DNA of 42,453 nucleotides from Anaerolineales bacterium (GCA_016935415.1 JAFGRA010000360.1:1-42453); one strand, 5' to 3'. Shown: positions 1-9,401, numbered from the stretch's first letter. Notes: generated by a model not told the origin, from the letters alone. Program-made: numbers and translations.

Positions 1-1525
1 GAGTGAAGCTGTACTGCTTCGCCAGGTAGAGCGCCTGCAAAGGCTGCGAATACCCGAAATTGCCGGTCTGCTGGTAATTGCGGTACATCCAGGGCAGAAT
101 CGCCAAGGCCACACCCAACACCAATAAGCCAGCACTTTCCAGCAGGCGCTTGGGATTACGATACTGGAGCACGACAACAGCCAGCAAGAACACCGGCACG
201 AGTACGATTGCCTGAGAACGTAACAAGAGGAAGAGGCCTAACAATCCGCCGGTGACCAGTGCCAGGGCGCGCCGTTTCTCCCAATTGCGCAGCCACAGCA
301 AGCAAACCAGCGTGAGTAAGGCCAGCCCGAGCGCGGCCGGGAAGTCGGTCATCAGCAGCTTGGAATGTGACACACCGATCTCGCCGGACAGGGCAATCGC
401 ATTACGCTCCCGGAAGATCAGCAGTACGGCCGCGATCGCGCCCCCCAGACGCTGCTGGGCGGCACTGCCCAACAGGTAAACCAAGGCCGGGAAGAGCGCC
501 AGCACGACGATCTGGGCGGAGACCACGTCATCATAATCATGCCCCACCAGGGCGTGCAGCCCGGCCAGGAAGACATTATAGAGCGGCTTCTCGGCAATGC
601 GGGCGTAACCTTCGCCAATCAAAATATTCTCAGCGTTCACGTCCAGCAAGGCGGCATCCGAGAAGGGATAATATTCATAATTCGGGGCGCGCAAGGGCGG
701 CGAGAAATAGGTCGGGGTCAGCGGCTCCCCCCACCAGGCGAACATGGCCCACAGCCAGATACCAATCACCAGCATCCAATCGAAGAGGTGGAAGCGGCCA
801 AGTATTTCGCCGAAACGGGCAGAGCGCGCCGAGAGTACTTGCAACAGCCAGCCAACCAGCAGCACAGCCATCCCAACGCCCCAGGCCATCAGGGCTTGGG
901 CAGGCAGCAGCGGCACGCCGATATTGTCCCAACCGCTGCGATCGGGACGTAAACCCCACCCGGTCAGCGCTATCACCGCCCCCAGCACGACCAACGCGCC
1001 AAACGCGATTCCGGCGGCCAGCAAGGGCTGGCGACCTACTTTATAGGCTTCCGAACCAAAACGCAGCAGCGGCAGCAGTACCAATGTTTGCAGGCCCAGC
1101 GCGGCCAGCCATAAGATGATCGGCAAAACACGCGTAAGCAGCGCCAGCACCTGGGCGTCGGTGAACTTGACCGAGAAGGCGTAGGCATAGATGCCAATGA
1201 TGAAGGCCAACGCCGAGAACAGTAATACAGGAATGTAGACCCAGTTGCGGGCAATCGCTTTCTGAATGGTGGCGACAATGCGCTCACCCCACTGCATTTT
1301 GCGCCACAGCAACCAGGTCACTGTGCCAAACAGCGCCATACCTACCAGTACAGCCACCAACATCAGCAGACGCGAGCGCGAGAAACCCAACAGCCAGGCG
1401 TTCTTGGGATCGCGCGGCAGGGCCAGCAAGCCCATTAGCGCACCTATTCCCTCCAGGGTGGCCAGAGTGAAATAAATGCGAAAAATGAGTTGTTTGCTTT
1501 GTTCAGTAGTCTGTTTCACGGACAT
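1..1525 (-). CDS. Polytopic membrane protein, GT39/ArnT-like glycosyltransferase (3' end outside window)
   Basis: This gene is missing from the ORF track because it runs off the left edge. Reading the minus strand from ATG at 1525 gives an open frame of about 508 codons beginning MSVKQTTEQSKQLIF. It has many hydrophobic segments (for example LLMLVAVLVGMALFGTVTWLL and WVYIPVLLFSALAFIIGIYAY) separated by short basic loops. Such architecture is typical of lipid-phosphate-sugar-dependent GT-C glycosyltransferases (GT39/ArnT/PMT) of the cytoplasmic membrane. I cannot pin a catalytic Asp/Glu with certainty. The start overlaps the stop of the upstream membrane protein by 10 bases, so the two are probably translationally coupled. 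Donor and acceptor are unknown; membership of the surface-glycan operon is inferred from strand and overlap. Confidence 0.75.
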   Translation of the reverse strand, partial: MSVKQTTEQSKQLIFRIYFTLATLEGIGALMGLLALPRDPKNAWLLGFSRSRLLMLVAVLVGMALFGTVTWLLWRKMQWGERIVATIQKAIARNWVYIPVLLFSALAFIIGIYAYAFSVKFTDAQVLALLTRVLPIILWLAALGLQTLVLLPLLRFGSEAYKVGRQPLLAAGIAFGALVVLGAVIALTGWGLRPDRSGWDNIGVPLLPAQALMAWGVGMAVLLVGWLLQVLSARSARFGEILGRFHLFDWMLVIGIWLWAMFAWWGEPLTPTYFSPPLRAPNYEYYPFSDAALLDVNAENILIGEGYARIAEKPLYNVFLAGLHALVGHDYDDVVSAQIVVLALFPALVYLLGSAAQQRLGGAIAAVLLIFRERNAIALSGEIGVSHSKLLMTDFPAALGLALLTLVCLLWLRNWEKRRALALVTGGLLGLFLLLRSQAIVLVPVFLLAVVVLQYRNPKRLLESAGLLVLGVALAILPWMYRNYQQTGNFGYSQPLQALYLAKQYSFT

Positions 1526-3564
1526 GTATACTCCCGCCCTAACGGCATGAACAACTCCATGCCGACCAGCTTGAAATTCTCGACCGACTCGTATTCCTGG
1601 AAGAGTGGTTCGGTCACCCACTGCACCCAGGCGTTGTTCTCTTCGGCCAGACTCTCGCCAGTTTCCTTCTCGCGGATCGCCTGGCGGTCACTGATGATCA
1701 GCGCAAAACGGTGACTCGCCAGGTCTGCGTAGAACGCTTCGAAATACGCAGCATTGCCGGAAAGGGCTTCATCCATCACCAGTTTCTTTTCGTATTCCGG
1801 CACCAACGGCACGTTCTCCACAAAGCCGAAGGTCAGCAACTGGCGCTGGTCCATGAAGAGCACCTCGCCATACTGCTGGGCGCAGGACACGTACTCGCGC
1901 GCCGCGAACAAGGCCAGGGCGGTCTTGTCCTGGGGCGGCAGCGCCAGCGGATGGGCACCCAACAGCGCGCTGAAGGCCGGTACCAGCACGATCAACGCCA
2001 GCAGAGTCTGCACCACCGGCGACGTACGCAGCAACGCGCCCAGCCGTTCGCCAATGCCTGCTTCCCAGGCCAGAGCAGCAACAAAAACCAGCGTGACCAG
2101 GAACATATCCATGTTATGCAGGTTGGTGCCGCCGCCCACTTTTACGCTGGCGACCAAGCCCACTACTAAGAAAGCCAGCAATGGACCGCTCACCACCAAG
2201 ATTTGCCACAGGTTCAATTTAATGTAACGTTTAGTAACCAGATAAACGAACAAAAGCATCAACGGCAGCGTGGTTACCACCAACGCCAGCACAATCCCCA
2301 TCCCGAAAGTCTCATTCGGCCACAAACGCGCCCACAAAAGCGGCTGGCGCGTAGTGGCTTCGGCAACGCCTGCGCCGCTCAACACATGCCCGGCGCCCTC
2401 AATGGTTTCAACAGTGATCTGGTCGCCCGTCCGCAGGGCTTCCATGATACGCGGCCCCATGCGCGGGATCACAAAGCTGCCCAACATCCCAGCCGCCCCC
2501 AATACACCACCACGCAGCCAGTCTTTGAAGGTAAGTTTGAAGTCCTCGATGGCCGGCTGCACCATCGCCAGGATAATGATCCAGAAAGATGGGGCAAACA
2601 TCCAGGTATAGCGGCTCTGGTGGGCATAGTAACCGGCCAGCACCAGCATCGGGAGGGCCAACCATAAGGAACGCTTGCGCGCCCCGGCGACCAGGATAGC
2701 GGCCAGCACAAGCGGCGAATAGATTGGCCCCTGATTGAGGAAGGCCAACGCCCATAACCCGAACAGGAACCACCCGGCGAACTGCTCCTTACACGGCTTG
2801 AGCAGCATCCACCCCAAGATGGCATACGGAATGGTGAACAGCACGGCGCTCCACAAGCGCACGCCCACGATGGAAATCGAAGGCAGCAAGAACGGCAACC
2901 CCCACAGCGATTGACGGCCGGGATCGATGGCAGCCGGTATGGCCCGGTCGGCAGGGTAGTTGTAAAGGTCTTTGCCGTACAGCACGGAATAGTCCCACAG
3001 GCGATTGCCTTCCGACCAATACAGCGCAAAGGGATAACCGCTTACGTTGGTCAGTTCGACCGCCAGCACGAAAACACCGCCCAACAGCACGGCAGCCGAC
3101 AGCAGCGCCGACCAACTAACCAGTGTGGCGGGATCGGACGTCAAGGCCCAGCCCACCACGACGATAACCACTCCAAAAACGCACAGCCGGAATGCGAAAC
3201 CGGTGAAAATTGTGCCCCAGGGTGTATAAAGGAAGAACCCGACCGCCAGAAGCAGGATGCCGCCAGCCAGCAGATACCGGCCCCAGGTGGGGCGCGGGCG
3301 CAGCGCCAGGGCGCGCTGCCACAGCGGGCGGAGGCGTTCCGGCTGCCACAGCGTCAGCATTTCCAGCGTCCCCAACACCAGGCAGACCAATGCGAACCCG
3401 CCGAAAGTGAGCAGCCATTTGAGCGAAAAACGCCCAACCAGTGTACCGGAACCCCATCCGGCGCGGAAAACGTCCGCACTGGCGGTAATTAACAACGCCA
3501 GCATGAGCACCGTCCACAGGACTTTGGCGAAGGTTGAATCAGGCTTTTGGGTGTTGTTTGGCAT
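1516..3564 (-). CDS. Large polytopic membrane protein, GT-C-like
   Basis: A protein of 682 residues with about 12 or more predicted membrane segments spread through residues 15-530, followed by a soluble C-terminal tail of about 130 residues. A first large extracytoplasmic loop (around residues 175-230) contains acidic WSEGNRLWDYSVLYG, where GT-C enzymes usually carry their catalytic acidic residue; assigning that role here is inference. Size and layout match undecaprenyl-phosphate-sugar glycosyltransferases or an unassigned O-antigen-type membrane protein. The start overlaps the end of the GT4 gene upstream by 26 bases and its own end overlaps the next membrane gene by 10 bases, so all three form one translational chain. 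A Wzy-like polymerase is an alternative that I cannot exclude. Confidence 0.7.
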   Translation of the reverse strand: MPNNTQKPDSTFAKVLWTVLMLALLITASADVFRAGWGSGTLVGRFSLKWLLTFGGFALVCLVLGTLEMLTLWQPERLRPLWQRALALRPRPTWGRYLLAGGILLLAVGFFLYTPWGTIFTGFAFRLCVFGVVIVVVGWALTSDPATLVSWSALLSAAVLLGGVFVLAVELTNVSGYPFALYWSEGNRLWDYSVLYGKDLYNYPADRAIPAAIDPGRQSLWGLPFLLPSISIVGVRLWSAVLFTIPYAILGWMLLKPCKEQFAGWFLFGLWALAFLNQGPIYSPLVLAAILVAGARKRSLWLALPMLVLAGYYAHQSRYTWMFAPSFWIIILAMVQPAIEDFKLTFKDWLRGGVLGAAGMLGSFVIPRMGPRIMEALRTGDQITVETIEGAGHVLSGAGVAEATTRQPLLWARLWPNETFGMGIVLALVVTTLPLMLLFVYLVTKRYIKLNLWQILVVSGPLLAFLVVGLVASVKVGGGTNLHNMDMFLVTLVFVAALAWEAGIGERLGALLRTSPVVQTLLALIVLVPAFSALLGAHPLALPPQDKTALALFAAREYVSCAQQYGEVLFMDQRQLLTFGFVENVPLVPEYEKKLVMDEALSGNAAYFEAFYADLASHRFALIISDRQAIREKETGESLAEENNAWVQWVTEPLFQEYESVENFKLVGMELFMPLGREYTCP

Positions 3565-4756
3565 AGATTTCCAAGAAGAGTTTTTCGTATTCCGCGCACA
3601 TGCGGTCTACGGTATATTCCGATTCTATCAGTTCCCGGGCGGCCTGGCCCAGGCGTTGGCGTTCGGCCGGGTCGGCAAGCAGGCGATTGATCGAGGCGGT
3701 GATGCCATCCACATCCTTGACCGGCACCATCAGGCCGTTCTCGTCCGGCACGATCATATCCTCGACGCCCTCGACCTCAGTAACCACCACCGCCAGCCCC
3801 ATGCCCATCGCTTCGAGCAGCGCCATCGGCAGGCCCTCCCACAGCGAAGGCATCACGAACACGTCTGCGGCTGCCAGCAACTCGGGCACGTCAGCGCGGT
3901 TACCCAAGAAGCGCAAAGCGTGGGCAATCCCCAGTTCTTCGGCCTTGGCCCGCATCTCGGCCTTGCGTGGCCCCTCCCCCGCCAGGGCGAAGACCGCCCC
4001 TGGGTGCTGGGCGAGCACCTGCGGGATGGCATTCAGCAGGTAGGTATGCCCCTTTTGGATGGTAAAGCGCGCCACGGTCAGCATCAAACTGCCGTCGGGT
4101 GGTACGCCCAGTTCATCCCAAATCTGGCGGCGGGCTTGCTCAACCGGTATATTCAGCTGTGGGATTTCGATCCCGTTCAGGATCACCCGCACGCGTTCCG
4201 GGCGCGCGCCCTCATCCTCAATGGCAACTTTCCGCACCCGTTTGGATACGGCCACCAGGCAGCTCGAAAGTCGCGAGTTGACCAGCCAGCCGTGCATGCG
4301 CCACAGGATGCGCGACGAACCTTCGATCATACTGTGATGGGTAGGCACGCGCACCGGCACGTTGCACAGCCAGGCCAGCGGAATGCCCAATAAGTCGCTG
4401 TGCGGCGTGAACGTTTCGACCACACTGAAACCCTCGCCACGCATCAGGCGATACAGGCGCAATAAACTGCCCGCCAGGTGGAAAATATTGGCTACTGGGC
4501 CACCCTGCGGGTCACGCGCCTGCAAGTCCAGCACCGGGAAAGGGTGTGCCGCCTGCCAAGCCGCGCCCAGGCCGTCTTTATCATAGAAGAAAGCCGCCGT
4601 GACCGGGTAGCCCTGCTTGTGGAACCAGCGCGCCTGGGTCAGCAGCACTTCCTGCGCTCCCGCCACAGTCATCTGTGTACCCAGCAGCAGAATTTTGAAA
4701 TTCGCTTTCGCGTGTGAATCGAGTGTCTTTACCAAGTTGCTCTCTAAACAATCCAA
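3539..4756 (-). CDS. Glycosyltransferase family 4
   Basis: A GT-B fold glycosyltransferase that transfers a sugar from a nucleotide donor, probably at the cytoplasmic membrane face. The N-terminal domain begins with the strand FKILLLGTQM followed by AGAQEVLL, and the C-terminal domain has LTVARFTIQKGHTYLL and the donor-site block SLWEGLPMALLEAMGMGLAVV with the GT4 E-x7-E pattern. Length (405 residues from the listed start) is normal. The listed start at 4756 is TTG. A second in-frame TTG lies at codon 8 and homology begins only near residue 19, so the exact start is uncertain. Upstream lies a 282-base gap of degenerate repeats, so this gene may begin a transcriptional sub-unit or depend on read-through. 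Confidence 0.85.
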   Translation of the reverse strand: MDCLESNLVKTLDSHAKANFKILLLGTQMTVAGAQEVLLTQARWFHKQGYPVTAAFFYDKDGLGAAWQAAHPFPVLDLQARDPQGGPVANIFHLAGSLLRLYRLMRGEGFSVVETFTPHSDLLGIPLAWLCNVPVRVPTHHSMIEGSSRILWRMHGWLVNSRLSSCLVAVSKRVRKVAIEDEGARPERVRVILNGIEIPQLNIPVEQARRQIWDELGVPPDGSLMLTVARFTIQKGHTYLLNAIPQVLAQHPGAVFALAGEGPRKAEMRAKAEELGIAHALRFLGNRADVPELLAAADVFVMPSLWEGLPMALLEAMGMGLAVVVTEVEGVEDMIVPDENGLMVPVKDVDGITASINRLLADPAERQRLGQAARELIESEYTVDRMCAEYEKLFLEIYAKQHPKA

Positions 4757-5038
4757 TATTTACCACCAAGTCACGAAGACACAAAGTGGTCTATAGATAA
4801 CACGAATTGCACGAATAAAACGAATATTTTTATTGGTGTCGTTCGTGTTTATTTTTTTCACCACAAAGGCACAGAAACACAGAGAGAAAAGATAAATCTC
4901 CGTAACCCCGCCCCGGCTTTCGCCACCCTTCCCCTTTGAAAGGGCAAGGGTAGGGGATGGAGTTCATTTCTCTGCCTATCTCCACGCCCTCTGCGGTGAA
5001 TCTTTTCCGACTACAAGAACCACATTATAAACGCTCCC
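4757..5038. repeat. Composite island of degenerate intergenic repeats
   Basis: This 282-base gap has no convincing gene. It contains several low-complexity repeat modules. One is CACCAAGTCACGAAGACAC near 4763. A second is an ACACGAATTGCACGAAT unit near 4800 with a reverse-oriented partner (GTCGTTCGTGTT) near 4838. A third is CACCACAAAGGCACAGAAAC near 4860, with an inverted partner CTCTGCGGTGAA near 4990. A fourth is a tight palindrome of the form CCCTTCCCCTTT / AAAGGGCAAGGG with a one-base loop near 4928-4953. Such modules recur between genes in some Chloroflexota, cyanobacteria and planctomycetes. The third module also appears in the 5984-6091 gap. Function is unknown; I infer mobile or selfish origin only. 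Confidence 0.6.
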
Positions 5039-5983
5039 CTATGCCTGTGAAGGCCGGTAACGCAGCTTTCGCCAAACCTTAATCAAACTCTCGCGCACGC
5101 CGGGCGGCAAAAAAGAAGCCACCCAGGCAGCATACGCCCCGGTTTCACGCGGCCAGTAACGCATCGCTTTCCAGGCGTGGGCGCGCACCAGGCGCATCTC
5201 CGGGCGGCGGCCCGCTCCCAACAGGTTTTGAGCCACGTTGGTATACATCCGCGCCAGGGCATGCCTTTTGAAGTCCTCGCTCAAATCCAGGTCTTCGGCA
5301 AAAGCCTTGTTCAGGTAGATCAGGAAAGCGTCTGCCGCTTTGGTCTTATCGCTGGACATACTGGTGGGATGTGTACGGATCTTCGCTAATGGTTCGGGAA
5401 CAATATAGAACGGGTAGCGCCGGGCGATGCGCCGCCACATATCCAGGTCTTCCGCCCACCATAAGCTTTCGTCGAAATAGCCGACTTCTGCGAAAACCTC
5501 TCGCCGAGAAACCACGCACGGGGCAGCCATCAGCACCGACCATTCCAACAGCATCTGTGGGTAAATCTGCCCGCTATAAAAGGAAGTATCGCGATAGCCG
5601 AGGTCGTTCCCAGCGTTGTCGAACTTGGAGAAACCGGCATGCACCAGCATGGCATCCGGGTGAGTAGCGAATACGGCCATCTGCTTTTCGAGCTTGTCGG
5701 GTGTGAACAGGTCGTCCGAATCCAGGAAGGCCACGTATTGCCCCTCGGCTATGCGAATGCCGGTGTTGCGCGCCGCCGGTAACCCGGCGTTTTCCTGGTA
5801 GGTGTAGCGCAATTCTCCCGCCGCGGCCAACGGGGCGAGCACTGTGCGCGTGTCGTCCGTCGAGCCGTCGTCGATCACGATGATCTCGTAGTCGCGGTAG
5901 CTCTGGGCGAAAACACTTTCCAGCGTTTCCACGATCAGATCGGCCCGGTTATAAGCAGGGATGATGACGCTTACAGTTGGCAT
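5039..5983 (-). CDS. Glycosyltransferase family 2
   Basis: A cytoplasmic GT-A fold glycosyltransferase of 314 residues. The nucleotide-binding start VSVIIPAYNRADLIVETLES is followed by IIVIDDGSTDDT (Asp about 38-39) and by the metal-binding FLDSDD near residues 87-91. A typical acceptor-side WWAEDLDMWRRIARR block lies further on. No membrane segments are seen, and length is usual for single-domain GT2 proteins. The ATG start at 5983 precedes VSVIIP immediately, which fixes the N-terminus, although the upstream purine run is a weak ribosome binding site. Repeats flank the gene on both sides (4757-5038 and 5984-6091), unlike most neighbours, so it may have been inserted as a cassette; that is inference. 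Donor and acceptor cannot be predicted. Confidence 0.88.
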   Translation of the reverse strand: MPTVSVIIPAYNRADLIVETLESVFAQSYRDYEIIVIDDGSTDDTRTVLAPLAAAGELRYTYQENAGLPAARNTGIRIAEGQYVAFLDSDDLFTPDKLEKQMAVFATHPDAMLVHAGFSKFDNAGNDLGYRDTSFYSGQIYPQMLLEWSVLMAAPCVVSRREVFAEVGYFDESLWWAEDLDMWRRIARRYPFYIVPEPLAKIRTHPTSMSSDKTKAADAFLIYLNKAFAEDLDLSEDFKRHALARMYTNVAQNLLGAGRRPEMRLVRAHAWKAMRYWPRETGAYAAWVASFLPPGVRESLIKVWRKLRYRPSQA

Positions 5984-6091
5984 TACGCTCTCTTTTTCGC
6001 TTTTTCACCGCAGAGACGCGGAGACACAGAGATTTATTAATTTCTCCGCGCCTCTGTGGCAAAAAGATCACAGAAGGTTACTTTCTATAAC
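5984..6091. repeat. Inverted-repeat element of the 'CACCGCAGAGACGC' type
   Basis: The gap holds an inverted repeat: left arm 6008-6024 (CCGCAGAGACGCGGAGA) and right arm 6043-6059 (TCTCCGCGCCTCTGTGG). Fifteen of 17 positions pair around an 18-base AT-rich loop. Neither strand has a U-run after the stem, so I do not call a terminator. The same core words occur in the 4757-5038 island, which marks it as a dispersed element. It may fold in the operon mRNA and affect its stability or processing, but nothing here proves that. Confidence 0.6.
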
Positions 6092-7033
6092 TTAGATCTC
6101 ACGCTTCAAATAGCGTTCTTGCAAGCGATAGATCAAGTCCAGCAGGCCTAATTTAGTGAAGGTTGTGCGCAAGATGTGGCGCAACCAACCAAACAATTTC
6201 AAGTAGCTGCGCTTGCGGCGGTAGCTTTCCACGTTTGGGAAGACCTCAACCAAAGGCAGCCATTCGCCCGCCACCTGGATTTCGTCCGGCCGGAATTGGG
6301 CAGCAGCATCCAGGTACTGCGGCCTGATTTTATCGTAAATGGCGTAACGTTGCTGAATGACGGTGCGTTCTATGGCGGCCTTAATTGAACCATCACGCGT
6401 ACTCAAACCGAGTTCAGCGTTGGTGAAATAGCCAATGGTTCCTGAGGCGCGGCACATTGGCAGGCCGTTCACGGCGACGCGCACGGCATACTCGAAGTCC
6501 GGGCCAATCAGCATCTGTTCGTCGAAATAGCCAATCTGGTCGGCCAGCGTCTTGCGCCACACCAAGAAAGCGCCACCCTGCGGGAATGCCCGGCTGAAGC
6601 GGCGAGGGTCGTAGGCCGGAGTTTCGTGAAAAGCGCCTGCGGTCAGGCCATACTGCGGTACTTCCACAAAATCGCCATAGCTCATCACGCAGTCTGAGTT
6701 GGCATCCAGGCAGGCAAGCTGGCGTTCCAATCCATCGGCCGGGCGGCAGTCGTCCACGTTCCACATGGCGACGTATTCCCCTTGTGCAGCGTGCCAACCG
6801 CGGTTCCAGGACGCGCCCAACGGCTCAACCGGAGTCACTTTCAAATGCCGGATGTGCTCGGGATGCTGCCGTTCGAAGGCCGCCACCACGGCAAGCTCTT
6901 CCGGCGTGGGGTCATTGTGCACCAGCACAATCTCCAACTGTGGGAAGATGGTCTGCGCCTGCACCTGCTCGAAAAAGTCCGGCAGGTAGCGCAGTCCTTT
7001 ATAGCACGAGGTAATCAAGCTCAGGCGGATCAT
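6092..7033 (-). CDS. Glycosyltransferase family 2-like protein
   Basis: A 313-residue cytoplasmic protein with a GT-A type N-terminus: LSLITSCYKGLRYLPDFFEQV, then LEIVLVHNDPTPEE in place of the usual IDDGS, then GASWNRGWHAAQGEYVAMWN and VDDCRP as the probable DxD-like metal site near residue 100. A later GPDFEYAVRVAVNG matches the ED-containing acceptor region of GT2 enzymes. The replacement of the first Asp pair by HND shows it is a divergent subfamily. The start ATG at 7033 overlaps the stop of the upstream GT4 gene by four bases (ATGA), which supports the start and implies coupling. Substrate is unknown. Confidence 0.8.
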   Translation of the reverse strand: MIRLSLITSCYKGLRYLPDFFEQVQAQTIFPQLEIVLVHNDPTPEELAVVAAFERQHPEHIRHLKVTPVEPLGASWNRGWHAAQGEYVAMWNVDDCRPADGLERQLACLDANSDCVMSYGDFVEVPQYGLTAGAFHETPAYDPRRFSRAFPQGGAFLVWRKTLADQIGYFDEQMLIGPDFEYAVRVAVNGLPMCRASGTIGYFTNAELGLSTRDGSIKAAIERTVIQQRYAIYDKIRPQYLDAAAQFRPDEIQVAGEWLPLVEVFPNVESYRRKRSYLKLFGWLRHILRTTFTKLGLLDLIYRLQERYLKREI

Positions 7034-8358
7034 GACGCGTGCTCCAGAATTTCCCGGAACCAGTCCAGGTAATCATCCGCCATGCGTTGCAGCCCGAACT
7101 GGACGCGCGCCTTGTCCGCCGCGTTGGCGCCCATTTTCTGACGAAGTTCGGCGTTCTCGAAAAGCTGTGCCATCTGTGCCGCCATTGCATCAGCGTCGCC
7201 AACCGGGGCCAGGAAGCCGTTTTCGCCCGCGTCGACCTGTTCAGGAATCCCGGCCACGGCCGAGGCCACGACCGGCAGGCCGCAGGCCAGCGCTTCCAGG
7301 ATCGTGTTGGGAAAGGTTTCGGCGCGCGCAGCGTGCAGGTACACATCGGCGGCCTGGTAGGTACGCGCCACCTGTTGGCGGTCGTTGATGCGCCCGAGGA
7401 AACGCACGCTGGCCCGACCGATACGTTCGGTCTTGCCCTCCTCCCCCAGGCAAAGCAAGAGCAATTCATCGCTCCCCATACACTGTGCCAGCTTTGCCAG
7501 TGCAGTTTGCATGGTGGCATAATCCTTGAAGGTATCGTCGCGTTTGGCCGCACCTACGAACAGCACAATCGGCACGTCCGGCGGCAGCCCGAGTTCCCGG
7601 CGGGCAGCGATTTTGTCACCGGGCTGGAAAACCGAAAGGTCGATGCCGTTATAGATCACACGGCGGTCAACGATGCCACCCACCAGCATGGAACGCTCGA
7701 TCTTGTCCATCAGCCAGCGGCAGGGCGCGGCCACGTACAGGCGGCTGCGAGCGTAAATCTCGGCCTTGATCTGCCAATTCTCGACGGTGTTATCAACCGG
7801 GATAGCCGGGTAGATATTCAGGTCGGGGCAAGCGCCGCAGCCATCCAGCCAGCGTTCGCAGCCAAAGGAATGCGAGCAATGCCCGCTCAACAGCCAGGCG
7901 TCGTGCAGCGTGAGCACAAAGGGCACCTGCTTAGAGAGATTAGGCAATTGGCGTAAATCGAAATAACCACCGTGTAGGTTGTGGGCATGCACGATCTCGG
8001 GCCGCTCCGGCGACAAATCCAGCAGATGAGCCGTGCCGGGATAATCGAAATCCTCGTAACCCGCGTTCAGACGGGCGGTGCGTTGCGGCTCTCCCCAGGC
8101 AGCCAGCGCCCGCGAGAAGCGCGGCAGCAGCGGCAGGCGCGCCTTATAACCGGCGTCGGCCACCCCGCGCCAGAAGCGCGGCCACATTCTACGGTAAGCG
8201 TTGTTGGGAATTTCGTAGACCTGCGGGTCGCGGCTGTACTTGAAGCCGACTGCCATCTCCGCTACGTGTCCCTTTTCCCGGTAGGCGCGCTGCAAAGCAT
8301 CCGCCACCCAGGCCGCCCCACCGGCTTTTTGGTGAGAGGTAACCTGCAAGATGCGCAT
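7030..8358 (-). CDS. Glycosyltransferase family 4
   Basis: The ORF track extends this frame to 8466, but homology begins at [23 protein letters not shown] at 8358 overlaps the upstream gene's TGA by one base (TGATG), so I use 8358, giving 442 residues. The N-terminal GT-B domain has the GGAAWVAD glycine-rich loop and the insert [20 protein letters not shown], a Cys/His cluster seen in one subfamily of bacterial GT4 enzymes. The C-terminal domain carries [17 protein letters not shown] and [21 protein letters not shown] with the E-x7-E donor motif. It is cytoplasmic and probably uses a nucleotide sugar. The cysteines (three or four) could bind metal; this is not proven. Confidence 0.88.
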   Translation of the reverse strand: MRILQVTSHQKAGGAAWVADALQRAYREKGHVAEMAVGFKYSRDPQVYEIPNNAYRRMWPRFWRGVADAGYKARLPLLPRFSRALAAWGEPQRTARLNAGYEDFDYPGTAHLLDLSPERPEIVHAHNLHGGYFDLRQLPNLSKQVPFVLTLHDAWLLSGHCSHSFGCERWLDGCGACPDLNIYPAIPVDNTVENWQIKAEIYARSRLYVAAPCRWLMDKIERSMLVGGIVDRRVIYNGIDLSVFQPGDKIAARRELGLPPDVPIVLFVGAAKRDDTFKDYATMQTALAKLAQCMGSDELLLLCLGEEGKTERIGRASVRFLGRINDRQQVARTYQAADVYLHAARAETFPNTILEALACGLPVVASAVAGIPEQVDAGENGFLAPVGDADAMAAQMAQLFENAELRQKMGANAADKARVQFGLQRMADDYLDWFREILEHAS

Positions 8359-9392
8359 CAGGCTCGCCCTCGCAAGCGGCGGTATCCGGCCCGCGCCAGG
8401 GCCAGCGGCAGCCGCAGACTGAACCCCGGGGCTATGCGCACCAGTCGCATTAGGATACCACTCCAACCAGGTCGTAATGGGCGGCGCAAAGCTAAATCAG
8501 CTACTTCCCAGGCAACGTGCTGTTTGAGCTTACCCAGATCAGGATGATGGTGATGTTTGGCGGCAAACACCGTGAACAAATTCAAATAGTCGTTCAACAG
8601 CACAATGCGCTGCGGGTCGGGATCGTCCTCGAAGGCGGCGTGTCCGGCAGTCAAGGCGCGCAGGGCGCTTACCCGATCCGATGCAATAGAAAATCCCGGC
8701 AGAATCCGAGCAATGCTTTCCGCGGCGATGATGTCGTGGTTGCGCAACTGGGATTGGCGATGTTCGCCGGTGATGCCGTGCGAAAGGCGATACTGCAAGA
8801 GTGGCTCGGCCAGGTTCGCCCCCTGGGTATGTTCCAGCAAGCGGCACCACAGGTCGTAATCCTGGGCGGTACTGAAGCGTTCGTCATAGGACAAACTATG
8901 CTCCACCAACAATTCCCACCGGAACATCACCGTAGGGTGCAGGAAAGGATTTGCCAGCAGGCTCATCCAGCGGATCGCCAGGTCTGCCTGCGGGCGACGC
9001 GCAATTCCCTGCGATTCCCCCTCCGCGCCGATCACCTCGGCGGCCGTCCCCAGGATACCCACCTCCGGATGCTGTTCCAGGTATGTGATCTGCTTTTCCA
9101 GACGCGTTGGTAGGGCAATGTCATCGGCGTCCATGCGCGCCACGTACTTGCCCTTCGCACTCCGCAGGCCAACGTTTAATGCTGCCGTCAGCCCCAGGTT
9201 GCCTTCATTCTCGATCAATACGAAACGAGAATCGGTATATTCATGAATAATGATTTTTGAGTTATCCGGGGAAGCATCGTCGATGACGATGAATTCGAAG
9301 TCAGTGAGAGTCTGTGCCAGGATGCTGTCCAGCGCGGCATGCAAAGTAGACGCATTGTCGTACACAGACATCAGTACACTAACCAGGGGCAT
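8358..9392 (-). CDS. Glycosyltransferase family 2
   Basis: A 344-residue GT-A enzyme. It shows VSVLMSVYDNASTLHAALDS, FIVIDDASPDNS, NLGLTAALNVGLRSAKGKYV and the metal-binding ARMDADDIALPTRLEKQ near residue 92, followed by SYDERFSTAQDYDLWCRLLE on the acceptor side. These are all the hallmarks of cytoplasmic GT2 transferases of O-antigen and capsule loci. The C-terminal 60 residues (LRRPLRPGWSGILMRL) look amphipathic and basic and may touch the membrane. The ATG start at 9392 sits right before the first beta strand. Its stop overlaps the start of the next GT4 gene by one base. Linkage and sugar specificity cannot be predicted. Confidence 0.9.
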   Translation of the reverse strand: MPLVSVLMSVYDNASTLHAALDSILAQTLTDFEFIVIDDASPDNSKIIIHEYTDSRFVLIENEGNLGLTAALNVGLRSAKGKYVARMDADDIALPTRLEKQITYLEQHPEVGILGTAAEVIGAEGESQGIARRPQADLAIRWMSLLANPFLHPTVMFRWELLVEHSLSYDERFSTAQDYDLWCRLLEHTQGANLAEPLLQYRLSHGITGEHRQSQLRNHDIIAAESIARILPGFSIASDRVSALRALTAGHAAFEDDPDPQRIVLLNDYLNLFTVFAAKHHHHPDLGKLKQHVAWEVADLALRRPLRPGWSGILMRLVRIAPGFSLRLPLALARAGYRRLRGRA

Positions 9393-9401
9393 GAAGAACT
9401 C

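Noticed and set aside
367-1119. Plus-strand ORF of 250 aa
   Set aside because: It is the antisense shadow of the partial membrane protein on the minus strand; Arg/Pro/Ala-rich composition and no motif.
3257-4393. Plus-strand ORF of 378 aa
   Set aside because: It lies opposite the GT4 gene and the membrane protein, both with clear family features; the translated sequence has no family motif.
4757-5038. CRISPR array or IS element
   Set aside because: The repeat words are degenerate and unevenly spaced with no constant spacers, and there is no transposase frame.
6008-6059. Hairpin as intrinsic terminator inside the operon
   Set aside because: There is no U-run on either strand after the stem and it shares words with other intergenic repeats, so I list it as a repeat.
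7039-7956. Plus-strand ORF of 305 aa
   Set aside because: Antisense to a clear GT4 gene; long open antisense frames are common in GC-rich coding DNA.
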